From Bordetella genomosp. 9 (GTDB lineage: Bacteria > Pseudomonadota > Gammaproteobacteria > Burkholderiales > Burkholderiaceae_B), in contig NZ_CP021109.1 in NCBI RefSeq assembly GCF_002119725.1, positions 496,001 to 560,000 of the forward strand: a DNA stretch of 64,000 nucleotides. Direction: 5' to 3'. The translations under genes were made by a program, and so were the position numbers. The notes beneath the pieces were generated by a model. That model made no database searches and had not been told where the DNA came from. It saw only the letters and a program-made list of their open reading frames with translations. Each line of letters begins with the position of its first letter. The first letter of the stretch is position 1. Positions 19,140-27,658 of the stretch are shown in pieces.

Positions 19140-20633
19140 CTACTTCGCCACCGGCATGGTGAACTCCGCGCCCTTGGCGATGCTGTCGGGCCAGCGTTGC
19201 ATCACGCTCTTGTAGCGGGTGTAGAAGCGCACCCCTTCTTCGCCGTAGGCGTGGTGGTCGCCGAACAGGGAACGCTTCCATCCGCCGAACGAATGCCAGG
19301 CCATCGGAACGGGAATCGGCACGTTGATGCCGACCATGCCTACCTGAATCTGCCGTGCGAAGGCGCGCGCGACGCCGCCGTCGGACGTGAAGCAGGAAAC
19401 GCCGTTGGCGAATTCATGCTCGTTGATCAGCTTCACGGCCGCGGCGAAATCGGGCACGCGCACAATGCACAGCACGGGTCCGAAGATTTCTTCGCGGTAG
19501 ATGTTCATGGCCGGCTTGACGTTGTCGAACAGCGTGCCGCCCAGGAAAAAGCCTTTGTCCCGGCCTGGCACGGTCAGTTCGCGGCCGTCCACGACGAGTG
19601 TGGCGCCCGCCGCAATGCCGTCCTCGATATAGCCGCGCACCTTGTTGCGGTGCTGCGCCGTAACCAGCGGGCCCATTTCGGCTTCGGCATCCATGCCATC
19701 GCGCACCTTCAGCGCCCGCACCCTGGGCGTCAGGCGCTCGACCAGCTTGTCGGCCACGCTGCCCACGGCCACGGCCACCGAAATCGCCATGCACCGCTCA
19801 CCCGCCGATCCATACGCCGCGCCCATCAGCGCGTCCGTGACCTGGTCCAGGTCCGCGTCCGGCATCACCACCAGATGGTTTTTCGCGCCGCCCAATGCCT
19901 GCACGCGTTTGCCGCGCGCCGTGCCCTGGGCATAAATCGTCTGCGCGATCGGGGTGGAACCCACGAAGGACAACGCCTGTACGTCGGGATGGGCGATCAG
20001 CGCGTCCACCGCCTGTTTGTCGCCATGGACGACGTTGAACACGCCGGGCGGCAGGCCGGCTTCGAGCAGAAGCTCCGCCAGGCGCACCGAGGCCGAGGGG
20101 TCGCGCTCCGAGGGCTTGAGCACAAAGGTGTTGCCGCATGCGATCGCCACGGGGAACATCCAGCACGGCACCATCATGGGGAAGTTGAACGGCGTGATGC
20201 CGGCCACCACGCCCAGCGGCTGACGCATGCTCCAGTTGTCGATGCCGCCGCCGATCTGTTCCGTGTACTGTCCCTTCAGAAGATGCGGAATGCCGCAGGC
20301 GAACTCGACGACTTCAATGCCGCGCGTGACTTCCCCCTTGGCGTCGGAGAACACCTTGCCGTGTTCACGGGTGATGAGCTCGGCCAGTTCGTCCTGATGT
20401 TTGTCCAACAGCGCCTTGAAGTTGAACAGCACCCGCGCGCGCTTGAGCGGAGCCGTCTCGGACCATGCCGGAAAAGCGGCCCGGGCCGCGGCGACGGCCT
20501 GGTCGACCTCGTCGGGGCTCGCCAGCGGCACATGCGAAACGATTTCGCCGCGCGACGGATCGAAGCCGTCGCTGTAGCGGTTGCTGCGGCCTTCGTAATG
20601 CTGGCCGTTGATGAAATGCGGAATGGTCTTCAT
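19140..20633 (-). CDS. mmsA: CoA-acylating methylmalonate/malonate-semialdehyde dehydrogenase
   Basis: Oxidises methylmalonate semialdehyde to propionyl-CoA, or malonate semialdehyde to acetyl-CoA, with NAD and CoA (valine, inositol and beta-alanine catabolism). The 497 residues show the aldehyde dehydrogenase fold: [15 protein letters not shown], the [11 protein letters not shown]-binding segment, FVGSTPIA, and catalytic Cys281 in [11 protein letters not shown]. The C-terminal MGWH-like [15 protein letters not shown] typical of MmsA is also present. It lies 59 bases downstream of the aminotransferase on the same strand. That neighbour supports malonate semialdehyde from beta-alanine as the main substrate. 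Confidence 0.94.
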   Translation of the reverse strand: MKTIPHFINGQHYEGRSNRYSDGFDPSRGEIVSHVPLASPDEVDQAVAAARAAFPAWSETAPLKRARVLFNFKALLDKHQDELAELITREHGKVFSDAKGEVTRGIEVVEFACGIPHLLKGQYTEQIGGGIDNWSMRQPLGVVAGITPFNFPMMVPCWMFPVAIACGNTFVLKPSERDPSASVRLAELLLEAGLPPGVFNVVHGDKQAVDALIAHPDVQALSFVGSTPIAQTIYAQGTARGKRVQALGGAKNHLVVMPDADLDQVTDALMGAAYGSAGERCMAISVAVAVGSVADKLVERLTPRVRALKVRDGMDAEAEMGPLVTAQHRNKVRGYIEDGIAAGATLVVDGRELTVPGRDKGFFLGGTLFDNVKPAMNIYREEIFGPVLCIVRVPDFAAAVKLINEHEFANGVSCFTSDGGVARAFARQIQVGMVGINVPIPVPMAWHSFGGWKRSLFGDHHAYGEEGVRFYTRYKSVMQRWPDSIAKGAEFTMPVAK

Positions 20634-20692
20634 GAAATCAATAACTCCATGGTGCGGCGGCTGCCGCCGTACCGGAACGTTGTAGCCCGTGC

Positions 20693-22018
20693 CTACGCCA
20701 CTTCCTTAAGGACGGCGGCAATCGTGTGGAAGATCTCGTCGATCTGACTGTTTTCGATGATGAGCGGGGGCGAGATTGCCAGGATGTCGCCGGTGTAGCG
20801 GACCAGCAGGCCGGTGTCGAAGCAGCGCTGGAAGGCTTCGGCGGCACGCGCGCCTGGTGCGCCCGGACGGGGCGCCAGCTCGATACCGGCGACCAGCCCG
20901 ATGTTGCGCACATCGATCACATGCGCGGCGCCGCGCAATCCGTGCGCGGCCTGTTCGAAGGCGGGCGCGAGTTCGCGCGCACGGGCGAACAGATTCTCAC
21001 GCCGGTAGATATCCAGCGTCGCGAGCACTGCGGCGGCGGCCAGCGGGTGGGCCGAGTACGTGTAGCCGTGGAAGAACTCGATGCCGCCCGGGCCGCTTTC
21101 CACGATGGCATCGTGCACCTCGCGGCGGACGGCGACCGCGCCGCAGGGCACGGCCGCATTGCTGATGCCCTTGGCCATGGTGATCAGATCCGGCGTGACG
21201 CCGAAGGCCTCCGCCGCCGTAGCGGCGCCCACGCGCCCGTATGCCGTGATGACTTCGTCGAAAATCAGCAGGATGCCGTGCCGGCTCGTGATCTCGCGCA
21301 GGCGCTCCAGGTAGCCCTTGGGCGGCACCAGCACGCCCGTCGAGCCCGCCATGGGTTCGACGATCACCGCCGCGATCGTGCTGGGATCGTGCAGCGCCAG
21401 GATGCGTTCGAGTTCATCGGCGAGCTCCGCGCCCCAGGCCGGCTGCCCCTTCGAGAACGCGTTGCGCTCCAGGTTATGGGTGTGCGGCAGGTGGTCGACC
21501 GCCGGCAGCAGGGCGCCCGAAAACGCCTTGCGGTTGGCGGGAATGCCCCCTACGGAAATGCCGCCGAAGCCCACGCCGTGATAGCCGCGCTCGCGGCCGA
21601 TCAGCCGGGTACGCTGCCCCTCGCCGCGCGCCCGGTGATAAGCCAGGGCGATCTTCAGCGCGGTGTCCACCGACTCGGACCCGGAGTTGGTGAAGAAGAT
21701 GCGGTCCAGGCCGGCGGGCATCAGCCCCGCCACGGCGCTCGCCGCCTGGAAGGCCAGGGGATGGCCAAGCTGGAAGCCCGGCGCGTAGTCCATGGCGCCG
21801 GCCTGCTGCGAAATGGCCTGCGTGATCTCGTCGCGGCAGTGGCCGGCGTTCACGCACCACAACCCCGCCGTGCCGTCCAGCAGCGTGCGGCCGTCGAACG
21901 AGGTGTAGTACATGCCTTTGGCGGCGACGAGCATGCGGGGATTCGCCTTGAACTGCCGGTTGGCGGTGAAAGGCATCCACAGGTGGGAAAGATCGGGAGA
22001 CGTCGAAGGCGCGTTCAT
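20693..22018 (-). CDS. Omega-amino acid:pyruvate aminotransferase (beta-alanine type)
   Basis: Class III PLP aminotransferase of 441 residues, the size of Pseudomonas omega-amino acid:pyruvate aminotransferase (BauA/OapT). It converts beta-alanine and pyruvate to malonate semialdehyde and alanine. Visible are the [13 protein letters not shown] segment, [27 protein letters not shown] with the PLP-contact Asp, and the Schiff-base lysine at residue 283 in [16 protein letters not shown], a sequence characteristic of this subgroup. ATG at 22016-22018 is the standard start; the longer open frame overlaps the divergent regulator. With mmsA it forms a complete two-step route to acetyl-CoA. Confidence 0.9.
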   Translation of the reverse strand: MNAPSTSPDLSHLWMPFTANRQFKANPRMLVAAKGMYYTSFDGRTLLDGTAGLWCVNAGHCRDEITQAISQQAGAMDYAPGFQLGHPLAFQAASAVAGLMPAGLDRIFFTNSGSESVDTALKIALAYHRARGEGQRTRLIGRERGYHGVGFGGISVGGIPANRKAFSGALLPAVDHLPHTHNLERNAFSKGQPAWGAELADELERILALHDPSTIAAVIVEPMAGSTGVLVPPKGYLERLREITSRHGILLIFDEVITAYGRVGAATAAEAFGVTPDLITMAKGISNAAVPCGAVAVRREVHDAIVESGPGGIEFFHGYTYSAHPLAAAAVLATLDIYRRENLFARARELAPAFEQAAHGLRGAAHVIDVRNIGLVAGIELAPRPGAPGARAAEAFQRCFDTGLLVRYTGDILAISPPLIIENSQIDEIFHTIAAVLKEVA

Positions 22019-22170
22019 GGTGGCTCCGGGAAAGGAAGCCCGCGCCGCATGCGCGCCGCCGGCCGCGGTGGGGACGGCGCACGGCGATGCCACGATGGCG
22101 CGGGAGGACCGGAGGATTGTGCGGCGGCCAGCGCCGGGTGGAAATATACAATCCGTGCAAAAATGCCAAA

Positions 22171-22202
22171 CCGTACAGTGGATTTCTGGACAACTGTACA
22201 GT
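22171..22202. promoter_or_regulatory. Putative MocR-regulator operator between bauA-like gene and regulator
   Basis: The divergent intergenic region contains two direct GTACAG copies, at 22173-22178 (in CCGTACAGTG) and 22196-22201 (in CTGTACAGTT), 23 bases apart. The second sits only 7 bases before the regulator ATG. Paired direct repeats next to the own gene are typical of GabR/MocR-type operators. This is inferred from position and repetition only. Confidence 0.5.
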
Positions 22203-22208
22203 TTATGT

Positions 22209-23663
22209 ATGGCAGATCCGCTTTTTCCCGATTTCCGTCCCGTCCGCGACCGCGCCAATGCCGCGACGCTCGTACAGCAGTTGGTGGATGCGGTCGCCCG
22301 GGCCATCGATACCCAGGCATTGGGCCCGGGCATGCCCTTGCCCTCGGTGCGCGAATTCGCGCGCGCGCATGACGTCAGCACTTTCACCGTGGCCAGCGCC
22401 TATGCCCGGCTGGTGGCCCAGGGATGGCTGCAGGCCCGGCCCGGCTCGGGGTATCGGGTGGCGGCGCGCATGCCGGCGTCCGCCGCCGCGCCGGCGCCGC
22501 GCGCGTGGGAGCCGCCCACCCCCGGCGCCGAATGGCTGCTGTCCGACGTGTTCGCCGATCATTCGATACCGGTGAAGTCCGGTTGCGGCTGGCTGCCGGG
22601 GGAGTGGCTGAACGAAGCCGGCCTGCATGCCGGCCTGCGGCATGTGGCCAGGCTTCCCGGCGGGCAGATCGCGGGCTATGGGCATCCCTACGGTTACGCG
22701 CCCTTGCGGGAAAGCGTGGCCGGCCATGTCGCCACGCTGGGCATGGTGGCCGACCCCGGCCAAGTGCTGCTGACCCAGGGTGTGACGCATGGCCTGGACA
22801 TCGCCATCCGGACGCTGCTGCGGCCGGGCGATACGGTGTTGGTCGAACAGCCGTGCTACGCCAACCTGCTTGCGCTGGTGCGGCTGGCCGGGCTGCGTGT
22901 CGTGGCGGTGCCGCGCACGCCGGAAGGACTGGAACTGACGCGCCTGGAGCAGGCGGTCCAGACGCACCGTCCACGCGCCATGATCGTCAATACCGTCCTG
23001 CAGAACCCCACCGGCGCCAGCTTGACCATGGCCAACGCCTATCAGGTGCTGCGCATCGCCGAACAGAACGACTGCTGGATCATCGAGGACGACATCTCAC
23101 GCGAATTGCTGCCCGGCGTCGCGCCTGTGCTGGCCGCGATGGACGGCCTGCGGCGCGTGATTTACCTGAGCGGCTATACCAAGGTCATCAGCCCCTCCGT
23201 ACGCGTCGGGTACGCCGTCGCGCATCCGGACGTGGTGCGCGACATGGCGCGCACGAAGATGGCCGTCGGCCTGACGTCGCCGGAAATCATGGAACGGGTG
23301 GTGCACGAGGCCTTGCGCGAGGGCCGCTATCGCGCGCACGTCGCCGGCTTGCGAGAACGGCTGGCCGTGGCTCATGCGCGCGTCGAGCAGCGCCTGGCAG
23401 CACTGGACATGCCGGTGCACGTGACGCCGCGCGCGGGCTTGTTCCTGTGGGCGGGCCTGCCGCCGGCGTGCGCCGGCACCAGCGCGGACGCGCTCGCCGA
23501 ACGCGCGCTGCGCGACGGTATCTGGCTGGCGCCGGGATCGTACTTCGACGCCGCCCAGGACGATTTGCCGCGCATCCGCCTGAATGTCGCATATTCCGAC
23601 GACGACCGGCTATGGCGTTTCCTGCGCCATGCCGCGCAGAAGAGCGACGCCCGGCGCGGATGA
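22209..23663 (+). CDS. MocR-type transcriptional regulator (GntR helix-turn-helix plus aminotransferase fold)
   Basis: Chimeric regulator of 484 residues. Residues about 15-90 are a GntR winged helix (ALGPGMPLPSVREFARAHDVSTFTV region and the wing QARPGSGYRV). Residues about 125-480 are a fold-I aminotransferase-like domain with QNPTGASL, EDDISREL and the PLP lysine 325 in SGYTKVISPSVRVGY. Such proteins sense PLP-linked or amino-acid ligands and often control the adjacent aminotransferase gene, here the divergent beta-alanine aminotransferase and mmsA. ATG 22209 has no Shine-Dalgarno sequence, and the putative operator abuts it, so the mRNA may be leaderless. Alternative starts were not found close by. 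Confidence 0.9.
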   Translation: MADPLFPDFRPVRDRANAATLVQQLVDAVARAIDTQALGPGMPLPSVREFARAHDVSTFTVASAYARLVAQGWLQARPGSGYRVAARMPASAAAPAPRAWEPPTPGAEWLLSDVFADHSIPVKSGCGWLPGEWLNEAGLHAGLRHVARLPGGQIAGYGHPYGYAPLRESVAGHVATLGMVADPGQVLLTQGVTHGLDIAIRTLLRPGDTVLVEQPCYANLLALVRLAGLRVVAVPRTPEGLELTRLEQAVQTHRPRAMIVNTVLQNPTGASLTMANAYQVLRIAEQNDCWIIEDDISRELLPGVAPVLAAMDGLRRVIYLSGYTKVISPSVRVGYAVAHPDVVRDMARTKMAVGLTSPEIMERVVHEALREGRYRAHVAGLRERLAVAHARVEQRLAALDMPVHVTPRAGLFLWAGLPPACAGTSADALAERALRDGIWLAPGSYFDAAQDDLPRIRLNVAYSDDDRLWRFLRHAAQKSDARRG

Positions 23664-23709
23664 GGAACGGCGTTTGCTATCGCGCCGCGGTTTCCCTTCC
23701 GGAGTTCAC

Positions 23710-24225
23710 ATGTCCGCGTCCAACGTTTCCGTTCCTTCCGCCGTTCAACCGTTCTTCGCCGACCGCGAGGCCGCCCAGCAGGCGCTGCAGCTCGTCATGC
23801 CCATGATCGACGCGGCCATGTCCAACCGCGAAGTCGGCGAAAGCGGCTTTCTGTATATCGTCATCATGAACCCCGCCGTGCGCCCGTGGGAAGCCAGCTT
23901 CGAAGAGGCCATCCTGCTGGAGCACTCGGTGGGCGACCGCGACAAGTGGGACGCGGATTACGCGGCGTACGCACGCGCCAAGGCCCGCACCACCTGGATG
24001 GCGCAGCGCGATACCCATGGCATGGCATCGGCGTCGCCGCATCTGCTGCGCGCCGGCGACGCGGGCGTATGGGGCAGCGCGGTGGTGGATGGCATCGTGG
24101 TCGCCACCAGCGGCGTCAACGCCTGGTATGACGAAGCGTTTTCCGGCGCCATTGCGTACGCGCTGCGGGCCGTGGCCAAGGGCAGGGCGCAGCAACACGC
24201 GCCCTGCATGCGTCTGGGCGAATAG
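23710..24225 (+). CDS. Small protein resembling the HbpS/GlcG (DUF336) family
   Basis: A 171-residue soluble protein with no signal peptide. The middle segment KARTTWMAQRDTHGM and the later GVWGSAVVDGIVVATSGVNAWYDEAFSGA resemble the conserved pattern of HbpS/GlcG-like heme-binding proteins, which have a profilin-like fold. The match is by eye and only moderate. ATG 23710 follows a GGAG at 23701-23704. It starts 46 bases after the MocR regulator and may be co-transcribed, but its link to beta-alanine use is unclear. A plain hypothetical protein is a fair alternative. Confidence 0.55.
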   Translation: MSASNVSVPSAVQPFFADREAAQQALQLVMPMIDAAMSNREVGESGFLYIVIMNPAVRPWEASFEEAILLEHSVGDRDKWDADYAAYARAKARTTWMAQRDTHGMASASPHLLRAGDAGVWGSAVVDGIVVATSGVNAWYDEAFSGAIAYALRAVAKGRAQQHAPCMRLGE

Positions 24226-24242
24226 CGGCCGCGGCAGGGGCG

Positions 24243-24845
24243 CTATCCGGACTGGCGGACCCGCTCGTACGTGACGAAGTCGTAGGCGTAGCCGTTTTCC
24301 GCCGGCTGCGGCGCGCGCGAGGTCTCGCGCCACTGGAAGGACGGCAGATAGGGGAAGAACGCATCGCCGTCCACGTCCGCCTGCACTTCGGTGGCGACGA
24401 TGCGGTCGGCGCGGTCGACCACCGCGGCATAGATCTGCGCGCCGCCGATGACGAAGATCTCGTCCGTGCCGGCGCAGGCACGCAGCGCGGCGTCGATGTC
24501 CGGCACCACGGTGGCGCCGGCGGCAGCATAGCCGGCATTGCGGGTAACGACGATGTTGGTCCGTCCCGGCAGCGGCCGTCCCAGAGACTCCCAGGTCTTG
24601 CGGCCCATCACGATGGGGCGCCCGAGCGTCGTCCGCTTGAAATGCGCCAGATCGCCCGGCAATTTCCACGGCAGGCCGTTGTCCCGGCCGATGACGCGAT
24701 TGCGGGCGTACGCCACCACCAGCGTCAGCCGCGGCGCGGCTCCAAATGAAGACTGCGCGTTTGTCGCTTGTCCGGCCGGGTGGGCCCGCGCCTGGTCCGC
24801 GTCTGTGTCAGCGCCCGGCTGCGTGTGTCCGCCCTGCTGCGTCAT
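24243..24845 (-). CDS. folA: Dihydrofolate reductase
   Basis: Reduces dihydrofolate to tetrahydrofolate with NADPH, recycling the folate oxidised by ThyA. The catalytic part begins [23 protein letters not shown] (about residue 38 on) and includes [26 protein letters not shown] and [10 protein letters not shown]. The start ATG (24843-24845) overlaps the thyA TGA as ATGA, which supports translational coupling. It implies a 200-residue protein with a 37-residue Gln/Gly/Ala/Asp-rich N-terminal extension absent from ordinary FolA of about 160-170 residues. No good internal start codon is visible immediately before the catalytic part. Confidence 0.94.
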   Translation of the reverse strand: MTQQGGHTQPGADTDADQARAHPAGQATNAQSSFGAAPRLTLVVAYARNRVIGRDNGLPWKLPGDLAHFKRTTLGRPIVMGRKTWESLGRPLPGRTNIVVTRNAGYAAAGATVVPDIDAALRACAGTDEIFVIGGAQIYAAVVDRADRIVATEVQADVDGDAFFPYLPSFQWRETSRAPQPAENGYAYDFVTYERVRQSG

Positions 24846-25636
24846 ACCGCCACCGGCGCCTTGATGTGCGGATGGCACTGATAGTCCGCGACTTCGAAAT
24901 CTTCGTACTCATAGTCGAAGATGGACGCGGGCTTGCGCTTGATCCGCAGCTTGGGATAAGGGTAGGGTTCGCGCGAAAGCTGCAGCTCGACCTGCTCGAA
25001 ATGATTGCTATAGATGTGGCAATCGCCACCGGTCCACACGAAGTCGCCCACGTCCAGATCGCATTGCTGCGCGATCATGTGCGTCAGCAAGGCGTAGCTG
25101 GCGATGTTGAAGGGCACGCCCAGGAAAATATCCGCGCTGCGCTGGTACAGCTGGCAGGACAGCTTGCCGTCCGCCACGTAGAACTGCATGAAGGCATGGC
25201 ATGGCGGCAGCGCCATATTGGGGATGTCCGCGACGTTCCAGGCCGACACGATCAGGCGGCGGGAATCGGGCGTGCGGCGGATCTGCTCGATCAATTGGGA
25301 TATCTGGTCGATGTGTCCGCCGTCCGGCGTGGGCCAGGAGCGCCACTGGACGCCGTACACCGGACCCAGGTCGCCTTGCGCATCGGCCCATTCGTCCCAG
25401 ATGGTGACGCCGCGCTCCTGCAGCCACCGGACGTTGCTGTCGCCGCGCAGGAACCACAGCAGCTCTATGAAGATGCTTTTGGTGTGCAGCTTCTTCGTCG
25501 TGACCAGGGGAAAGCCCTGCGACAGGTCGAACCGCATCTGGTAGCCGAATACGGACCGCGTGCCGGTGCCCGTTCGGTCCGTTTTGGTGACGCCATGCTC
25601 GTAGACATGGCGCATGAAATCTTCGTATTGGCGCAT
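24842..25636 (-). CDS. thyA: Thymidylate synthase
   Basis: Methylates dUMP to dTMP using methylene-tetrahydrofolate. The 264 residues equal the E. coli length. The catalytic cysteine is residue 146 in [23 protein letters not shown], the [11 protein letters not shown] loop and the [20 protein letters not shown] block are all present, and the C-terminus ends APVAV. It lies upstream of and overlaps folA by four bases, a common thyA-folA arrangement, and follows the OsmC gene by 18 bases. Confidence 0.97.
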   Translation of the reverse strand: MRQYEDFMRHVYEHGVTKTDRTGTGTRSVFGYQMRFDLSQGFPLVTTKKLHTKSIFIELLWFLRGDSNVRWLQERGVTIWDEWADAQGDLGPVYGVQWRSWPTPDGGHIDQISQLIEQIRRTPDSRRLIVSAWNVADIPNMALPPCHAFMQFYVADGKLSCQLYQRSADIFLGVPFNIASYALLTHMIAQQCDLDVGDFVWTGGDCHIYSNHFEQVELQLSREPYPYPKLRIKRKPASIFDYEYEDFEVADYQCHPHIKAPVAV

Positions 25637-25654
25637 GGGAAATCCAAACGGCGA

Positions 25655-26110
25655 TCAGGAAGCGCCGGCAGCCGAGTCCGCCGGCGCGCCGGCTTCCACG
25701 ACGTCCACGGAAAACGTCAATTCTGCCGTCTTCGCGAGCATGGCCGAGGCCGAGCAGTACTTCTCATGGGACAGTTGTACGGCCCGCTCCACCGCTGCGC
25801 GTGGCAGTTTGTGGCCCGTCACAGTAAAGGCGAAATGGATGCGGGTGAACACCTTGGGGTCGGTGGCGGCCCGCTCAGCCTGGAGTTTCACGCTGCAGCC
25901 TGTGACGGCATGGCGGCCGCGCTTGAGGATGAGCACAACGTCGTAGGCGGTGCAGCCGCCCGTGCCCGCCAGAACCATTTCCATCGGCCGGAAAGCCAGA
26001 TCATGGCCCCCGCCATCCACAGCGCCGTCCATGACGGCGACATGCCCGCTGCCGGACGTGGCCACGAACAGCATGCCCGAAGGGCCGCCCCAATCGATGG
26101 TGCATTCCAT
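25655..26110 (-). CDS. OsmC/Ohr-family protein
   Basis: A 151-residue member of the OsmC superfamily, many of which are thiol peroxidases or persulfide-handling proteins. The first conserved cysteine is in MVLAGTGGCTAYDVVLILKR (about residue 53) and the second in LSHEKYCSASAMLAK (about residue 118). The YhfA-like subgroup fits best because of its start MECTIDW and size. It is first on the minus strand before thyA and folA, with a TATAGT -10-like sequence (opposite strand, about 26140-26145) upstream. Confidence 0.85.
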   Translation of the reverse strand: MECTIDWGGPSGMLFVATSGSGHVAVMDGAVDGGGHDLAFRPMEMVLAGTGGCTAYDVVLILKRGRHAVTGCSVKLQAERAATDPKVFTRIHFAFTVTGHKLPRAAVERAVQLSHEKYCSASAMLAKTAELTFSVDVVEAGAPADSAAGAS

Positions 26111-26448
26111 GTCGATATCCCGAATCGCGTAAAAAAAAGACTATAGCCGAGTGGAAGTCCACCCCCGAAGCGCTGGCGCGCTTCCCCTCGAGACGGCGCC
26201 CCGGCTGACCGGCGGAGTTGATCCGCGGCGCTCCGATGGGCTGTCTTTCTTATGAGGAGGGAAGGGGCCACGCCAATGCGTTGGCGCGCTTCCCTTTTAT
26301 CGGGACGACGAGGGCATGCCGGCGCGTGCGGTCGGCGGCTGCACGGGTGGCGTGCTCTGCAATGGAGGCTGGCGCGGCGCGTCACTAAAATGGGGGGATC
26401 GAGCCGATGCCCTTGCAGGGCCGGTCGTTTACCGAAGGAGTTTTTCCG
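26111..26448. other. Intergenic region between osmC-like gene and coq7
   Basis: A divergent gap of 338 bases with no supported gene. The 13-mer TGGCGCGCTTCCC occurs twice, at 26174-26186 and 26282-26294. The second copy forms the right arm of a hairpin with GGGAAG at about 26259-26264 and CGCCAA (26271-26276) pairing with TTGGCG (26281-26286), followed by TTTT (26295-26298). This resembles a weak plus-strand terminator or leader hairpin ahead of coq7. A TAAAAT element close to 26386-26392 is a possible -10 for coq7. Confidence 0.4.
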
Positions 26449-27126
26449 ATGCCATCGCCGCAGTCGTCGCTCGCCAAATACCCGCAGCTGGTTCGCCGTG
26501 CGGGGCCGCTGGACGCTTTGTTGGGAGAGGCCGATCGCGCCCTGCGGGTGCTGGCGGGGGGATCGTCGGCGGGGCGGCCCTATCCGGCGGGGGCTGAAGT
26601 GCCGGAGAACCTGAGCCCGCCGGAGCGGCGGCATGCGGCCGGGCTGATGCGGGTCAATCACGTGGGCGAGGTATGCGCCCAGGCGCTGTACCGCGGGCAG
26701 GCATTGGGATGCGCCGACGAAGCGGCCAAACGGATGTTTCACGAGGCCGCTGCCGAGGAAGTGGACCACCTGGCGTGGTGCGAGCAGCGCCTGCGGGAGC
26801 TGCAAAGCCGTCCCAGCCTGTTGAATCCCTTCTGGTACGCGGGTTCCTTCGGGCTTGGTCTGCTGGCGAGCCGGGCCGGGGTGCGGCGCAACCTCGGATT
26901 CATGGCCGAGACGGAGAGGCAGGTGGAAGCGCACCTGGACAGCCACCTGAAGCGCTTGCCGGCGGGCGACGCCCGCTCCAGGCAGGTGGTGGATCAGATG
27001 AAGCAGGACGAGATCGGCCACCGGGTCAGCGCCGAGCGCGCCGGCGCGGCGTCGTTGCCCTTGCCGGTGCGCGGCGCCATGCGTTTGCTGTCCCGTGTAA
27101 TGACCGGCACCGCTTACTGGCTGTGA
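26449..27126 (+). CDS. coq7: Demethoxyubiquinone hydroxylase Coq7
   Basis: Di-iron monooxygenase that hydroxylates demethoxyubiquinol, the penultimate step of ubiquinone synthesis; peripheral to the inner membrane. The 225 residues carry the ferritin-like iron ligands in [44 protein letters not shown] and [12 protein letters not shown] 26449 follows GAAGGAG at 26434-26440 with 8-9 bases spacing. The frame is open further upstream without a matching site. Beta- and some gammaproteobacteria use Coq7 instead of UbiF. Confidence 0.95.
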   Translation: MPSPQSSLAKYPQLVRRAGPLDALLGEADRALRVLAGGSSAGRPYPAGAEVPENLSPPERRHAAGLMRVNHVGEVCAQALYRGQALGCADEAAKRMFHEAAAEEVDHLAWCEQRLRELQSRPSLLNPFWYAGSFGLGLLASRAGVRRNLGFMAETERQVEAHLDSHLKRLPAGDARSRQVVDQMKQDEIGHRVSAERAGAASLPLPVRGAMRLLSRVMTGTAYWL

Positions 27127-27133
27127 GCCCATG

Positions 27134-27145
27134 CAGGGTTAACCC
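27134..27145. repeat. CAGGGTTAACCC palindromic motif, copy 1
   Basis: CAGGGTTAACCC, containing the perfect palindrome GGGTTAACCC, lies 7 bases after the coq7 stop. The same 12 bases recur at 27423-27434 inside the putative small RNA, 289 bases away. Possible shared protein-binding site or a chance repeat. Confidence 0.4.
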
Positions 27146-27318
27146 GCTCGTCCGGCGCGACGGCGGGACCGGAATGTGGCACAATGACTGAACCGGTTTC
27201 GCTGGTGGCACAGAGCCCTGGCGGCGTCGGGCGGGGCGGGATGGCCGCGACGCTCATCCATAATGCGATGCACCAAAACAACAGTCAGCCCCCTGTTGAG
27301 CGCGGAGAAAAATTCTTC

Positions 27319-27347
27319 TTGCATCGCACAAAAAGTTTGGCTATGAT
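27319..27347 (+). promoter_or_regulatory. Sigma-70-type promoter of the putative small RNA
   Basis: TTGCAT (27319-27324) and TATGAT (27342-27347) are separated by exactly 17 bases, the best -35/-10 pair I see in the window. Transcription would start near 27354. No coding gene begins within 300 bases downstream before the terminator, which is why a noncoding transcript is proposed. Confidence 0.7.
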
Positions 27348-27353
27348 TCGTAC

Positions 27354-27517
27354 ATCGGATGTCGAAACGCAGTCGGCGCGGTGAAGAACCCCGGCAGCGG
27401 CAGGGTACCAGGGAGGGTACCCCAGGGTTAACCCTCTGCGACATGCCAAGGTTGTCTCCTCCACCCTCCTCCTTTGGTGGATTTAGCCCGAGATCGTCAG
27501 ATCTCGGGCTTTTTTTT
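27354..27517 (+). ncRNA. Putative small regulatory RNA with CU-rich loop
   Basis: A transcript of about 160 bases is predicted between the promoter at 27319-27347 and the terminator at 27486-27517. It folds by eye into several elements. A hairpin pairs GGGTACC (27403-27409) with GGTACCC (27416-27422). The self-complementary AGGGTTAACCCT follows at 27424-27435. Another hairpin pairs TCCACC (27460-27465) with GGTGGA (27476-27481) and exposes the loop CTCCTCCTTT, which is complementary to GGAGG-type ribosome binding sites. The terminator stem closes the RNA. Anti-Shine-Dalgarno loops of this kind are known from several bacterial sRNA families. No tmRNA, 6S, 4.5S or RNase P signature fits. A short frame from ATG 27443 exists but has no ribosome binding site. 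The rest of 27127-27658 holds nothing else I can name. Confidence 0.6.
27486..27517 (+). terminator. Rho-independent terminator of the putative small RNA
   Basis: Perfect 10-bp stem GCCCGAGATC (27486-27495) with GATCTCGGGC (27500-27509), tetraloop GTCA, and eight T (27510-27517). It lies about 140 bases before tviB, which therefore needs its own promoter; a TAAAAT at 27623-27628 is a candidate -10. Confidence 0.93.
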
Positions 27518-27658
27518 CGCCGTTTCTCCCCCGCCTGACTTGCGGGAAAACCGCGGGCCGTTATTTCCGGCACGGTGGTGGGCGGGGGCCTTCGCGACCC
27601 GGTTGCCGGCGGGTCCATCCTCTAAAATCCCTGGATCGTCAGCCGTAGGAAACCCGTC

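Noticed and set aside
27174..27190. Sigma-54 promoter at TGGCACAATGACTG
   Set aside because: The -24-like TGGCAC is present but no GC-containing -12 element follows at the required spacing.
27127..27517. tmRNA, 6S RNA or RNase P RNA between coq7 and tviB
   Set aside because: None of the conserved cores (tmRNA tag frame and tRNA-like ends, 6S open-complex bulge, RNase P P4 helix) can be recognised.
27443..27535. Short frame starting ATG 27443 inside the putative small RNA
   Set aside because: No Shine-Dalgarno sequence, and it reads through the terminator stem and T run; more likely noncoding.
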